From positions 1-64,000 of the forward strand of contig NZ_MKJY01000022.1 of the NCBI RefSeq assembly GCF_001942465.1: a stretch of DNA of 64,000 nt, given 5' to 3'. The position numbers were made by a program, and so were the translations under genes. Within the stretch, counting starts at the first letter, position 1; every line of letters starts with the position of its first letter. The notes beneath the pieces were generated by a model that did not search any database, was not told the DNA's origin, and saw nothing but the letters and a program-made list of their open reading frames with translations. This DNA comes from Actinomadura sp. CNU-125 (lineage in GTDB: Bacteria; Actinomycetota; Actinomycetes; Streptosporangiales; Streptosporangiaceae). This document shows positions 7,891 through 17,225 of this stretch, piece after piece.

Positions 7891-9125
7891 ATGGCAGCGC
7901 ATCAAGAGCCCGTCGCGGGCATCGACTTCTGGGAGATCTTCGGCGGCGACGAGGAGACCGGACCCCCGGCGGGCGAGGCTCCGCCCGATCGGCTCGTCGC
8001 CGAACGGCGCCGCCCGCTCCGGCGGCACCCGAGCCCGGCGCCGTCGACCCGTGGGCGGCGTTGTTCCCGGCCGCTCCGAAGGACTCCTCCGGCCCTCCCG
8101 CGCCCGCCGCCGCGAAGCCGCAGGCGTCCAAGATGCATCAGGCGCACGAGCTGCCGAAGCCGCCGCGCGGACGCCGTCCGCGAGCGACGGGTGAGAAGAA
8201 CGGCCGAACCTCGCAGGCCCCGCAGGTCGTGGAGATTCCCCAGGTCGTACAGCCCTCGCGGCCCGCGCCACCCTCGCACCCTCCACAGCCCCCGCGAAGG
8301 GCGCACCCGCAGCAGGGCCCGCAGACGCCCGCGGAGGCGTCCGGTCCGCGGATCCCGCCCACGGCCGAAACGGCATGGCGCACCGCGGAACAGATCGCCG
8401 AGTCGCTCCGGCCGCGGATCGCCGAACTCTGGGCGGAGGTGCTCACCCGCTGCACCGACGGGGACCAGGACCTCGCGGGCAAGGTCTACCACGTGCTGAG
8501 CGGCTCCCACCTGCTGGGCGAGCTTTGGCGCGACGAACGCATCGACGAGATCCACATCCACGGAACCCAGGTGACCGTCTGCGGCGGGCACGGCGTGCAC
8601 CGGGTCCCCGGCTTCCCGGACCAGGCCACGGCCCGCCGCGCCATCGAGACGATCAAAGCCGCGCGGGACCGGACCGGCGCGGTCGTCTCCACGGTCAACG
8701 GCTCGGTCGTCGTGAGCCGCCGGGACGGCACGGGGCCGGACGCGACGGCGCTCGTCGTCGGCGGGGTCGTCACCGAGGAGCAGCTCGCCCAGATCGAACA
8801 GGCGCTCCGGCGAGTCCAGGCGGTGACCGTGACGGGCCCCGCCGCACGGATCGTCGTCCGCGCGCTCGCCTCCCTCATCCCCGCGGGAAGCCGCGTGTTC
8901 GTGGCGGCGTACGCGCGGTTGCCCGCCGGGTGCCTCACCGCCGCGGTACCGATGGAGGCCGACTACGTGGTCGGGGTGCGCCCGGGGGCCGCGGCCGAGC
9001 GGATGGCGGCCGCAGGCCAGGTCGGCGCCCTCATCGCCAACCCGGAGACGCAGATCCCGACGGCTCTGCGGTTCACGGTCTCCGGGCAGTCGGCCGCCCC
9101 CGAGGCGGGCTCGTCGCCGCACTGA
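7891..9125 (+). CDS. VirB11/CpaF-like protein lacking the P-loop (probable pseudo-ATPase), apparent frameshift
   Basis: Starts MAAHQEPVAGIDFWEIF after an AAGGAAGG ribosome site. A long Pro/Ala/Arg-rich linker follows; near 8005 the frame slips by one base, and the rest reads from 8061 onward. The C-terminal 250 residues follow the VirB11/CpaF plan: LWRDERIDEIHIHGTQVTVC matches the N-terminal domain. Where the P-loop should be, the sequence is VTVTGPAARIVVRALASLIP: the Gly-Lys-Thr/Ser of Walker A is gone while the flanking helix (RALASLIPAGSR) is kept. Nucleotide hydrolysis is therefore unlikely. It may be a structural partner of the VirB4-like ATPase or a decaying gene. Confidence 0.7.
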
Positions 9126-9183
9126 CCGGAACGCGGGCCGCGGCGGAGGCGTCCCGGACGCCCCGCACCGGCCCGCGTTCCGG
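9126..9183. terminator. Bidirectional terminator between convergent genes
   Basis: A 14-bp stem (CCGGAACGCGGGCC) encloses a smaller inner hairpin. It lies directly after the stop of the VirB11-like gene and before the end of the leftward gene at 9195. Confidence 0.75.
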
Positions 9184-9194
9184 TCCCGGGCGGC

Positions 9195-9642
9195 TCACCC
9201 CTCCCGCAACTCCATCACCCGCGCCCAGCGCCGCCGCGTCGGCCTGCGGCGCGACGAGGCCCGCCAGGGGAACCCGCCGAGCACCGGCGACCCGCCGCAC
9301 CCCGGACGTCCCGCGCACTTCGAAACCGCGGACCGAACACGCCCAGAGCCGGCCCTCCGGCGTCTCCCGCACCGGGACCGGCAGCTCGCCGGGGGCGACC
9401 GCGACGTCCCCCAGGACCCAGCCGGTGCGCCGTGCGGCGTCCATGAACGCGATGACCTCGTGCAAATCCCGCCGCAGCCGCACCACGTCGTCCCCGCGGA
9501 ACGAGACCGGCGGCGCACCCAGCGCGACGGCGCCGCCGCAGCCCAGCCGGCCGGCGATCTCGGCCACCCGGTCCAGCACGCTGCGATGGACGCGCCCCGC
9601 GTCCTCCCCGTCAACGGTCAAGAGCCCCCACGCTCCGGCCAT
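9195..9642 (-). CDS. Unrecognised cytosolic protein, about 149 residues, apparent frameshift
   Basis: Starts MAGAWGLLTVDGEDAGRVHR with GGGAGG upstream. It has no signal peptide or membrane segment. The central part (RLRRDLHEVIAFMDAARRTG) is helical and the rest looks like short beta strands. Codon-position G/C suggests a one-base slip near 9225, after which the last residues are ARVMELREG and a stop at 9195; without the slip the frame runs into the terminator and convergent gene. It follows the 9671-10674 gene by 28 bp and is probably co-transcribed with it. I do not recognise the family. Confidence 0.5.
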
Positions 9643-9670
9643 CGGTGCACCTCCCGGCCGCCCCGTCCGC

Positions 9671-10674
9671 TCACGTGCCGAGCGCGCCGACCACGCGATC
9701 GTAGTCCAGGACGAACGTCGCGGCCTCGTCGGGGGTCAATCCGAGCATATCGACGACCAGCCTCGTCGGGCCGATCTTCTCCGCGTCGCACCGGAGGCAC
9801 CTGACCCGGTTGTCCCCGTACACCCGCATCGAGGCGACCTCGTCGCCGTTCCGGTGCCGGTGACGCGCGGGCAGTGCCACCGGCTCTCCCCGCCGGGGGC
9901 CGAACCGAGCCGCGGCAGCACCGTCCGGACGTCCGTCCCGTCGGCCTCCGCGATCCGCGCGTCGTGCGCCGAGGCGGGCACCGCCGGGACGACATCGGCG
10001 CCCCGCCGCGCGATCCGCAGCTCCTGCCGGTATCGCACCGCTTCCCGGCGGAGCCGCTCCAGGTCGATCCCCTGCTCCGGATCGTTTCGGCCGGCCGGGA
10101 CCGGCTCGGCACCGGTGGACAGGAACGGGAACCGGTCATCGGCGCGCCGCCGCAGCGCCGCGACCAGCGTGAACACGGCGAACGCCGCGCGGGCCGAATC
10201 GGGCGGCACCAACCGCAGCCGCGCCGCGTACCGGATCACCGCGGCGTCCTCGGGGGTGACGGGCTCCGCGCCGGAGCCCACGTGCACGGTCGGGATCCCG
10301 GCCGCCTCCCGGCCGCCCACCTGGGCCCACATCAGGAAACCGCCGGGCCGCCCCACGTCGGCGAACGACTCGCCGTGCCGATCCAGCCGGGAGACGTCCA
10401 AGACGGCGCCGTCGGCGTAGACGTCCAACCGCCGGCCCGCGAACCCGCACAACGCCGCGTACGGCACGAGGGCGCCCGGCCCCTCCGGCGCCAGGAAGAC
10501 GACCCGCGCCCGGAAATCGGCCGCCGTCAGCCCGCTCGCCCGCAGGCCCCCGATGACGCCGGAGACGACGTCGTCCTCCCCGCCGGGGACGAGATCGACG
10601 GTCTTGACGCCGTCCGGCGCGGGCGGCGACCCGGTCGTGCGGACGGCGAGCAGGTAATCGGTCGGCTTGTGCAT
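9671..10674 (-). CDS. Unrecognised protein with C-terminal CxxC motif, apparent frameshift
   Basis: The ATG at 10674 has a strong AAGGAG site. The first 260 residues alternate beta/alpha (KTVDLVPGG; ARVVFLAPEGPGALVPYAAL; IPTVHVGSG), with a Rossmann-like look, then an arginine-rich helix (IDLERLRREAVRYRQELRIA). Near 9895 the best coding frame shifts by one base and continues as VALPARHRHRNGDEVASMRV, then RCLRCDAEKIGPTRLVV to the stop at 9671. If the shift is real, the last part could be a separate 52-residue CxxC protein starting at 9829. It is divergent from the 10816 gene, with 141 bp between. No known family recognised. Confidence 0.5.
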
Positions 10675-10815
10675 CGGCTCTCCTTCGGCGTCACTCCATG
10701 ACCGTCCCCGCCGGGAGCCGACCCGCACGTCGCGCTTGCCGATCCCGCCCGCCTCCAGACGGTCACGAAGGCGAGCACCGGCCCGGCCGGTGCCAGGACA
10801 CGGAAAGGGTGCACC

Positions 10816-11810
10816 GTGACCCCCATGACGCAGGCCAAGGAAGAGCTCTACCTCCGACGCGTCTTCAACGACGACGTCCCGGTGTTCGTGGACGTGACCA
10901 GGTACGCGAGGCGGGAACTTCCCTATCCGCTGAGTGCCAAGAAAGCGCTGAAAGCCACCTGCGGCGTGCGCACCGACAACGAGATCGTCGCGTTCAGCCT
11001 GCGCCACTACACCGTTCGGCAGGCCGAACGGGAGGTCGAGCACGTCGAGGACGAGGGACAGAATCTCCTGCGGCCGCGCATGCCCCGCAAGACCCTCCAC
11101 GACCTGATCGAGACCGCACGCGCACTGTCGTCCGTCCTCGGCGACGAGCTGATCGCCGAACTCGACGGACGGCTGTACGTCCTGAGGCTGACCCGCGCCG
11201 CGGACGGGAGCACGCTCGAACTCGTCGGCGCGCTCACCGAGGGCGAGGACGGATACGTTCGTTCCGAGATCACCGGAGACCGGTTCGAACTCCCGGTCTC
11301 GGGCGTACGCCTCCGCATGTTCCTGCGTTCGCCCGTCCGGGACCGCGTCCTCGCGTACGCCTTCGGCGGCTACCTCGCCCGCAGGCCGGGCGAGACCGAG
11401 ACGGTCGGCCGTGCCGTCGCATCGGCCCTCAACAGCCTCCTCGGCCTGGCGACGTTCCGCATGCTCTCGGGGATGAACCGGGTCGAGACCGCCGACCGGT
11501 CGCACGAGCCGGTCGCCTTCGCCGTCCCCGTGCTGCTGTTCACCGCCGACGGAACGCCCGCGGCCCGCGGCGACGTCGCGGGAAGATCGATCTCGACCAC
11601 GTCGACCCGGTGACCGGCGGCCTGCGCATCCACCTCACCGACCGCCTGGAATGGAACCCCGCGGTGGCAGGGGGCTTCGGGACCTACGAACGGATACTCA
11701 CCGAGACCATCGGCACCTTGATCCAGTCGGCCCTCGGTGCCGACGTCGTCCGTGACATCGCCTACGACATCATGCTCGGCACCGTCGGCCCCGAGCGTCC
11801 GCCCGCCTGA
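10816..11810 (+). CDS. Unrecognised protein, about 331 residues, apparent frameshift
   Basis: GTG at 10816 with AAAGGG 6 nt upstream; an ATG three codons on is possible. No signal peptide. It begins YLRRVFNDDVPVFVDVTRYA. A central hydrophobic helix lies around VASALNSLLGLATFRMLSG. Near 11580 the frame slips by one base: the continuation (GKIDLDHVDPVTGGLRIHLT, then WNPAVAGGFGTYERILTETI) lies in the next frame and ends at 11810. I do not recognise the family. It is divergent from the operon at 9195-10674, which suggests a shared control region. Confidence 0.55.
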
Positions 11811-11904
11811 GCCCCGCCACCGCGGCCCTCCCCGCCCTCGCCGCAACCCCCGACGTGGCCGAAGCCCGGCCCGTCCGGCACTGACGCCCCACGACGGAGT
11901 GAAG

Positions 11905-12330
11905 ATGCACGCCGACACGCTCACCGCGGCTCCCGCATGGCTGCAGGCCGTCACGCCCACAGCCATCCTGGGCGGTCTTCTGCTCGCCCTGTGCCTCAGC
12001 GAAGGACGCCGCCTGCTCCGCTTCGTCCGCGGCGGACGACGAGCCACCACGAAAGGGAACCATCGGCGACGTCCCGCCGACATCGCTTCCGCAGGCGCAC
12101 ATCGTGACGGCGACCCGGCGAAGCCCGCCTCCGAAAGCCGGCCGAAAAGGCGTCGCAGGGGATCGCGAACGTCCTCGAATCGACTTGCCTCGGCTCATCG
12201 AGTTCGGACGGTAGCGGATATGAGGCACACCGGCCGTCGCGAGGGATTTCATGAAGGCAATTCTCAGCCGCGAACCGCAGGTCGAATCGATGTCCGTCTC
12301 CCCGCCCGAGGTGATCGACGAGGTCCCTGA
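11905..12330 (+). CDS. Small single-pass membrane protein
   Basis: Starts MHADTLTAAPAWLQ with GGAG upstream. One membrane helix (AVTPTAILGGLLLALCL) is followed by a basic tail (RRLLRFVRGGRRATTKGNHR). This arrangement resembles small actinobacterial membrane proteins of unknown role. The frame stays open to 12330, overlapping the start of the next gene by 80 bp; the true 3' end may be earlier or a frame slip may be present. Confidence in the N-terminal half only. Confidence 0.4.
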   Translation: MHADTLTAAPAWLQAVTPTAILGGLLLALCLSEGRRLLRFVRGGRRATTKGNHRRRPADIASAGAHRDGDPAKPASESRPKRRRRGSRTSSNRLASAHRVRTVADMRHTGRREGFHEGNSQPRTAGRIDVRLPARGDRRGP

Positions 12331-12697
12331 CGATCTCGTCGGGTCGTCGACTCCATGCGCTTTCATCGAGACTCTCCGCACGGCACGCCAGGTCGCCGCG
12401 CGCCTCGTCCACGCGGTCGAATCCGGCGGATCGTTCAGCCTGCAGGCCGATGTCTTCAGTAAGGGCGACAAGTACATGGTGGACATAGTCGCCCACAGTT
12501 CGAACTCTGCGATATCGGCCGAGCAGTTCTCTGACCTCGCTCGCCTGTCCTACCTCAAAGGAATTCAAGGATGGAGCGCGGGCAGAACCCGGGAAGGCGG
12601 CACCTACATTCGAGTGACGGTGGACGGCGCTGATATCTCGCCGCAATATTCGCGGAAACCTATCGATGATATGGAAATGACCAGGGGATTCGTGTGA
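12251..12697 (+). CDS. Unrecognised 148-residue protein, coupled to the serine hydrolase
   Basis: ATG at 12251 with GAGGG about 6 nt upstream. The N-terminal 40 residues are acidic; the middle (FSLQADVFSKGDKYMVDIVA; EQFSDLARLSYLKGIQGW) predicts a compact alpha/beta fold. No signal peptide. Base composition is slightly less GC-rich than its neighbours, with codons such as ATA and AAT. Its stop overlaps the GTG start of the serine hydrolase by 4 bp (GTGA), so the two are probably translationally coupled. The family is not recognised. Confidence 0.6.
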   Translation: MKAILSREPQVESMSVSPPEVIDEVPDDLVGSSTPCAFIETLRTARQVAARLVHAVESGGSFSLQADVFSKGDKYMVDIVAHSSNSAISAEQFSDLARLSYLKGIQGWSAGRTREGGTYIRVTVDGADISPQYSRKPIDDMEMTRGFV

Positions 12698-13959
12698 AAC
12701 GCAGAGATGTACTCAAGGCCGGTATCGTGGCGCCGATCGGGCTGGCCGTGGTGGGCCGCCCGGTGTCGGCGGCCGCCGGAGAGGCGTGGGAAGTCGTCAA
12801 GGCGCGAGGGAACGTGCCTTCAGCGCTGCTGGGTTTCGACCACGCGATGAAGAAGTACATGCACGAGCGCGGTATCTCCGCCGGGCAGCTCGCCATCGCC
12901 CGCCAGGGAAAGCTGGTCTTCGCCCGCGCCTACACCTGGTCGACGTCGCAGAATCCGGTTCCGGCCGTGACGCCGACCAGCTTGTTCAGAATCGCGAGCC
13001 TCAGCAAGCACGTCACCGCCACAGCGGTGCTGCGACTGGCGCAGGAGGGAAAGCTCGACCTCGGCGCCCCGGTCACCGAGTACCTCGACCTGCGTCCCAT
13101 GCCCGGGAGGCAGGTCGATCCGCGGCTCGCGAACGTCACGCTGTGGCGGCTGCTCCAGCACGCCGGAGGATGGGACCGGGAGATCTCGGTCGACCCCGCC
13201 ACCATCGAGCACCGGATCGCCGAAACCCTCGGCAAGGACCTGCCGAACGACCACGCCGACGTGATGACGTACATGACGAGCCTGCCCCTCGACTTCACGC
13301 CCGGCTCAAGGTACGCGTACAGCAACTATGGCTACAACCTGCTCGGGCGTGCGATCGAGGAGGTGACCGGACGGAACTACGGGGCGCACGTCTCCGCGGA
13401 ACTGCTCGCCCCGCTGCGGATCACCCGCATGCGGCCGGGCCGCAGCTTGAAGGCCGAGACGCCGGGGGAGGTGCCGTACGAGTCCTCTTTCACCACGAGG
13501 ACCGTCCTCGACGACTCCAGTACGGTCGTCCCGTTTCCTTACGGCGGGTTCAACATGGCGAACAAGGACGCCAGCGGCGGCTGGGTGGCCTCGGCCGTGG
13601 ACCTCCTCCGTTTCGAGCGGATCTTCGACGTCCCGGCCGCGACGAACCTGCTGGATTCTCGATCGATCTCCAGGGCCTACGCCAAGCCCGAGTGGGGCAC
13701 CTTCGCCTCCGGATCCTGGTACGGAGCGGGCTGGTTCGTCCGTGAGAAGAACGGCGGGTACAACACCTGGCACTCCGGCAGCATGGCGGGAAGCTACACG
13801 TTCCTCGGCAGAAAATACGATGGCATCACCTACGCCGCGCTTTTCAATAGGCGCGACGAAGGCGGCGGCGACTTCGACGCCATCGAATCACTACTCTATG
13901 GCCTTGCCGCAGGAGTGAACACATGGCCCTCGATCGACTACAGTTCCCTCTATTTCTAG
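12694..13959 (+). CDS. Tat-exported serine hydrolase, beta-lactamase class C / penicillin-binding-protein fold
   Basis: 421 residues. The N-terminus carries a twin-arginine signal (KRRDVLKAGIVAPIGLAVVG), so it is exported folded. The three family motifs are present: SxxK as SLSK near residue 107, YxN as YSNYGYN near residue 210, and a C-terminal HSGSM in place of the KTG box. That pattern fits esterases and D-aminopeptidase/carboxypeptidase-like members of the class C fold rather than true beta-lactamases. GTG start overlapping the preceding stop. Substrate unknown. Confidence 0.8.
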   Translation: MKRRDVLKAGIVAPIGLAVVGRPVSAAAGEAWEVVKARGNVPSALLGFDHAMKKYMHERGISAGQLAIARQGKLVFARAYTWSTSQNPVPAVTPTSLFRIASLSKHVTATAVLRLAQEGKLDLGAPVTEYLDLRPMPGRQVDPRLANVTLWRLLQHAGGWDREISVDPATIEHRIAETLGKDLPNDHADVMTYMTSLPLDFTPGSRYAYSNYGYNLLGRAIEEVTGRNYGAHVSAELLAPLRITRMRPGRSLKAETPGEVPYESSFTTRTVLDDSSTVVPFPYGGFNMANKDASGGWVASAVDLLRFERIFDVPAATNLLDSRSISRAYAKPEWGTFASGSWYGAGWFVREKNGGYNTWHSGSMAGSYTFLGRKYDGITYAALFNRRDEGGGDFDAIESLLYGLAAGVNTWPSIDYSSLYF

Positions 13960-14021
13960 CCTCGACCATCCATCTTGGTGCCTCAGGCGGCTATGTGGCC
14001 TTGAGGTGGTTCGAGGGCGGG

Positions 14022-15026
14022 TCAGGTCGATTGGCGTTCGATGACGTGGACGCTGGGGCTGAGGGCGGAGAAGTCTTCGGGCTCGCCGTCCAGGGAGCGT
14101 TGCAGGGCGTGGGCGAGGTCGGCTCCGAGGGATCCGCTGTCGAGGGCGACGGTCGTCAGGGGCGGCACCGCGAAAGCCGCGGCGGGGATGTCGTCGGAGC
14201 CGATGACCGCGAGGTCGTCCGGTGCCGAGAGGTTCATGGTGCGCATTCCGGCGAGGAGGGCGAGTGCGACCTCGTCGTTGTAGGCGCAGACGGCGGTGGG
14301 AGGGGTGGGGGAGTCGCGCCATCGCGACACCGTTCGTGCGGCCTGGTCCGCGTCGAGGGGGACGGGGGCGGCGAGCGGGGGTGCCAGTCCGGCGGCTCCG
14401 CACGCTCGTGCGGCGCCGTCGAGTCGGCTGTTGCCCAGTTCGGCGAGTCGGGGGTCGTCGGGAAGGGCGCAGGCGATCTGTCGGTGGCCGCGGGTGATGA
14501 GGTGTTCGGCCTGCATGCGGCCGACGCCGCTGCTCCACGGGGTGTCGGCGAGGTCGTGGTCTTCGGGCGGCTGGGGGAGGATCAGGCCGACGCCCGCGCG
14601 CCGCATGACGTCCTGTTCCTGTCGGGTGAACGGCTGCATGCCGAAGACGGCCGCGGGGGCGAGGGAAGTGTTCAGCGCGGCCAGCCGTTCCGGTCCGCCC
14701 AGGTGGATGTGGGTGACCAGCGTCAGGCCGGCCTCGGTGAGCACCTCGGCGGCGGCGTCGATGAGCCGGTTCATGGCCGGGCCTTGGGGCCAGGGGGGAA
14801 GGACGAGGAGGATGATGTCGCTCCTGCCGCTGCGCAGCGTCCGGGCGGGGGCGTACGGGATGTAGCCGAGACGGGCGGCGGCTTGCAGCACGCGTTCCCG
14901 GGTCGCCGGGGGGATCGACTGGTTCGGCTTGTCGTTGAGGACGAAGCTCACCGTCGCGCGGGACAGGCCGCTTTCCCGCGCCACGTCGGTACTGGTGACC
15001 CTGCGTGATGGCTTCTTCGGTGACAC
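14022..15026 (-). CDS. LacI-family repressor of the rhamnoside locus
   Basis: About 334 residues: an N-terminal LacI helix-turn-helix (TSTDVARESGLSRATVS) with hinge (RTLRSGRSDIILLVLP), then a periplasmic-binding-protein-like effector domain ending in the usual DIPAAAFAVPPLTTV region. The GTG at 15026 has GGGAG 6-7 nt upstream and fits the family's length; a TTG at 15062 is possible. A perfect copy of the palindrome TTACACGTGTAA lies about 70 bp upstream, so autoregulation is likely. Further copies lie upstream of both transporters and the GH78 gene, implicating this protein as their repressor. The inducer is probably rhamnose or a rhamnoside, by context. Confidence 0.88.
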   Translation of the reverse strand: MSPKKPSRRVTSTDVARESGLSRATVSFVLNDKPNQSIPPATRERVLQAAARLGYIPYAPARTLRSGRSDIILLVLPPWPQGPAMNRLIDAAAEVLTEAGLTLVTHIHLGGPERLAALNTSLAPAAVFGMQPFTRQEQDVMRRAGVGLILPQPPEDHDLADTPWSSGVGRMQAEHLITRGHRQIACALPDDPRLAELGNSRLDGAARACGAAGLAPPLAAPVPLDADQAARTVSRWRDSPTPPTAVCAYNDEVALALLAGMRTMNLSAPDDLAVIGSDDIPAAAFAVPPLTTVALDSGSLGADLAHALQRSLDGEPEDFSALSPSVHVIERQST

Positions 15027-15094
15027 CGTCGCTCCCGCCGTTGGACCCTTGCCACGCTGCAAGGAACCGATGTTAGCCCCGGAGAGGGAAGTGG

Positions 15095-15106
15095 TTACAC
15101 GTGTAA
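15095..15106. promoter_or_regulatory. LacI-type operator TTACACGTGTAA, copy 1
   Basis: Perfect 12-bp palindrome between the LacI start and the small leftward gene at 15148. The centre CACGTG with CG at the dyad is typical of LacI-family operators. Confidence 0.85.
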
Positions 15107-15147
15107 TCTAGCGGCCGCGGTGACGTGATCGGGCCTTGGGCGGGGCG

Positions 15148-15309
15148 TCAGGGGGTCACCATGAGCCGAGTGAGCCGGCGGAGATGACGGCGGAAGCGTT
15201 GCAGGGTTTCCGGGTCGTCGGGTGGTCGGCGGTGGCTGGAGGCGTCGGGGTAGCCGCTCAGCATGTAGGCGTGGACCGCCCAGGCCCGTGTCCGAGGTTC
15301 GTCGGGCAC
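15148..15309 (-). CDS. Small 53-residue protein following the MFS transporter
   Basis: GTG at 15309, 12 bp after the transporter stop. The product (VPDEPRTRAWAVHAYMLSGY, then HRRPPDDPETLQRFRRHLRR) is Arg/Pro-rich with one likely helix. Third codon positions are nearly all G or C, which supports real coding. It is probably translated with the transporter. Function unknown. Confidence 0.5.
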   Translation of the reverse strand: MPDEPRTRAWAVHAYMLSGYPDASSHRRPPDDPETLQRFRRHLRRLTRLMVTP

Positions 15310-15321
15310 GGGCCGAGGCGG

Positions 15322-16779
15322 TCAGTGTGCGGCCTCGCCGGTCTCGGCCTCCGCCAGCCGCTTCAGCTTGGGGATCGGTGCGACGGCCAGGAGGCCTGCG
15401 ACCGCGAACCCTGCGGCCAGCCAGAAGCCGTTGGTGAATCCAGAGTCCAGGTAGAACTGGGTGCCCTGCACGACTCTGCCGTCCCGGGTCAGTACGACGA
15501 AGATCAGTTGGGTTACGACGGTGAGGAGGGTGCCCTGCAGCATGTTCTGGAGGCCGTTGGCGCGCGCCTGCTCGGCCGGGGACACCACCTCGATGACCAT
15601 GACGGGGACGAGCGCGACGATCGTGCCGAGGCCGATCGCCGTCACGATGCCGACCGTCATCAACTGCGGCACGGTGTGGTGGAAGTGCGCCGTCAGGCCG
15701 TAGCCGACGGCGGCGAACAGGGCGCCGGTCGCGAGGAGGATCCTGCTGTCCAGGCGCCGTGCGAGCCATCCGGTCGCGACCGCGGTCAGGACGATCACGA
15801 TGCTGGCCGGCGCGCCGATCCAGGCGAGCTTGGTGGCGCTGAACCCCAGGCCGTCGGAGACGGCGGGGATCTTCGGCATCAGCCCCAGCAGCTGGCTGAT
15901 CGTCCCGGCCGACAGCACGGTGCCGGCGAGCAGCGCCGTCGCCAGGAAGACCGACCAGACGCGGCGGCGGGACAGCATCGAGAGTTCGTAGAGCGGGTGC
16001 GCGACGCGGCCCTCGACGATGACGAAGGCGACGATCGCCGCAGCTCCGCCGATGACGAAGGCGAGGAACCCGCTACTGGACCAGCCCCAGTCGCTTCCCT
16101 TTCCGACGCCGTAGACGATGGCGGTGATGCCGCCGCCCAGGAGCAGCCCGCCGGCCCAGTCCATCGGCGTGCGCTCTTGCCGGACCGGGCTTTCCGGGAC
16201 GACGGTCAGCAGGAGCACCAGGCTCACCGCGGACGCCGCGGCGAGGAACCACATGATGCTGCGCCAGCCGTAGCCGTCCAGGAGCCAGCCGGACAGGAAG
16301 GGCCCGAACAGGGCGACGAGGCCGACCCCGCCGCCGATCAGCCCGCTGGCGGGCCCGACGAGACGTGAGGGGAACACGTCTCGGGCGATGGCGAACACCA
16401 GGGCCGCGATCGGCGCGTAGAACCCGGCGACGCCACGGCCGATCAGAAGTGCGGCGAAGTTCGGTGCGATCGCCGAGATCAAGTCGCCGATCACGCCGAG
16501 CACGGTGAGGACGATCATGACCCGCCGCTTGCCGTACAGATCGGCGGCCCTCATCACGAACGGGGTGAAGAACGCTCCGATCAGCGCGCTGACCAGAACG
16601 AACCAGGCGATCTGCGTGGTGTGGAAGTGAACGGCGATCTGGGATTGGGCGTTGCCGGCCAGCAGCCCGGTGACCGACAACAGTTGGGCCGGCCATATCA
16701 AGGCCACCAGCAGGAGTACGTAGCGACCGGTGAAGCCGTCCTGCTCTGCACCGGGCGGTGGGGATGCGGTTGAGGTCAT
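15322..16779 (-). CDS. MFS transporter, 14-helix DHA2 type
   Basis: 485 residues with about 14 hydrophobic helices. The inter-loop motif RAADLYGKRR near residue 80 and RDVFPSRLVGPASGLIGGG near 140 are typical of the drug:H+ antiporter-2 family. Although this family is known for export, its position under the same operators as rhamnosidases suggests movement of a glycoside or its aglycone. The promoter region carries a near-perfect operator about 90 bp upstream. It is transcribed away from the second MFS gene. Confidence 0.85.
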   Translation of the reverse strand: MTSTASPPPGAEQDGFTGRYVLLLVALIWPAQLLSVTGLLAGNAQSQIAVHFHTTQIAWFVLVSALIGAFFTPFVMRAADLYGKRRVMIVLTVLGVIGDLISAIAPNFAALLIGRGVAGFYAPIAALVFAIARDVFPSRLVGPASGLIGGGVGLVALFGPFLSGWLLDGYGWRSIMWFLAAASAVSLVLLLTVVPESPVRQERTPMDWAGGLLLGGGITAIVYGVGKGSDWGWSSSGFLAFVIGGAAAIVAFVIVEGRVAHPLYELSMLSRRRVWSVFLATALLAGTVLSAGTISQLLGLMPKIPAVSDGLGFSATKLAWIGAPASIVIVLTAVATGWLARRLDSRILLATGALFAAVGYGLTAHFHHTVPQLMTVGIVTAIGLGTIVALVPVMVIEVVSPAEQARANGLQNMLQGTLLTVVTQLIFVVLTRDGRVVQGTQFYLDSGFTNGFWLAAGFAVAGLLAVAPIPKLKRLAEAETGEAAH

Positions 16780-16870
16780 GGGGGTGGTCCCTCTTCGAAG
16801 TGGAATGCGCGGGTGGGGCGGCGGTCCGTGACGGTCGCCGCTCAGGCGTCCCTCTCTGGAGCTGGGGTAC

Positions 16871-16882
16871 TGACACGTGTAA
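16871..16882. promoter_or_regulatory. LacI-type operator, copy 2 (11 of 12 bases)
   Basis: TGACACGTGTAA in the 446-bp region between the divergent transporters, nearest the leftward MFS gene. Beyond the three operators I see no gene in this region. Confidence 0.75.
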
Positions 16883-16962
16883 GTAATCGGTGGGCGATGG
16901 GGTGGGCGCCGCGTGGGGGCGAGGGCGAAAGGGGAGGCCGCCGACTGGTTCGGCCAAGGGAC

Positions 16963-16974
16963 TTACACGTGTAA
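16963..16974. promoter_or_regulatory. LacI-type operator, copy 3 (perfect)
   Basis: TTACACGTGTAA in the middle of the divergent transporter region, 92 bp from copy 2; two sites at this spacing could allow looping. Confidence 0.85.
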
Positions 16975-17136
16975 CTTACGGTGGAGGGGACGATAACAGC
17001 GGTGCGGTGTCGTGGCAAGAGTGTGGTGCGGTCCGGGGGGAAGCGGGTTTCGCGGGAGTCGGTGGCCCGGAGCGGTCGGTGGCGAGGCGGCTCTTGCCGC
17101 GGGCTGAGCTCGGTGTTACCGTCCTCGCATTCCTAG

Positions 17137-17148
17137 TTACACGTGTAA
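17137..17148. promoter_or_regulatory. LacI-type operator, copy 4 (perfect)
   Basis: TTACACGTGTAA about 78 bp upstream of the chosen start of the rightward MFS gene. Its presence argues that translation starts downstream of it rather than at the earlier in-frame codons. Confidence 0.85.
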
Positions 17149-17225
17149 GTGTCGTGATCGGCGGTCGTCCGTTCGGCGGGTGCGGCCGGTGGCCGGTCGC
17201 GATCGAAGCCACCCCGGAGACCGCG

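Noticed and set aside
9736-11505. Leftward open frame of 589 codons covering the 10816 gene
   Set aside because: Only the part from 10674 downward has the codon pattern of a gene; the upstream part is antisense to the 10816 gene.
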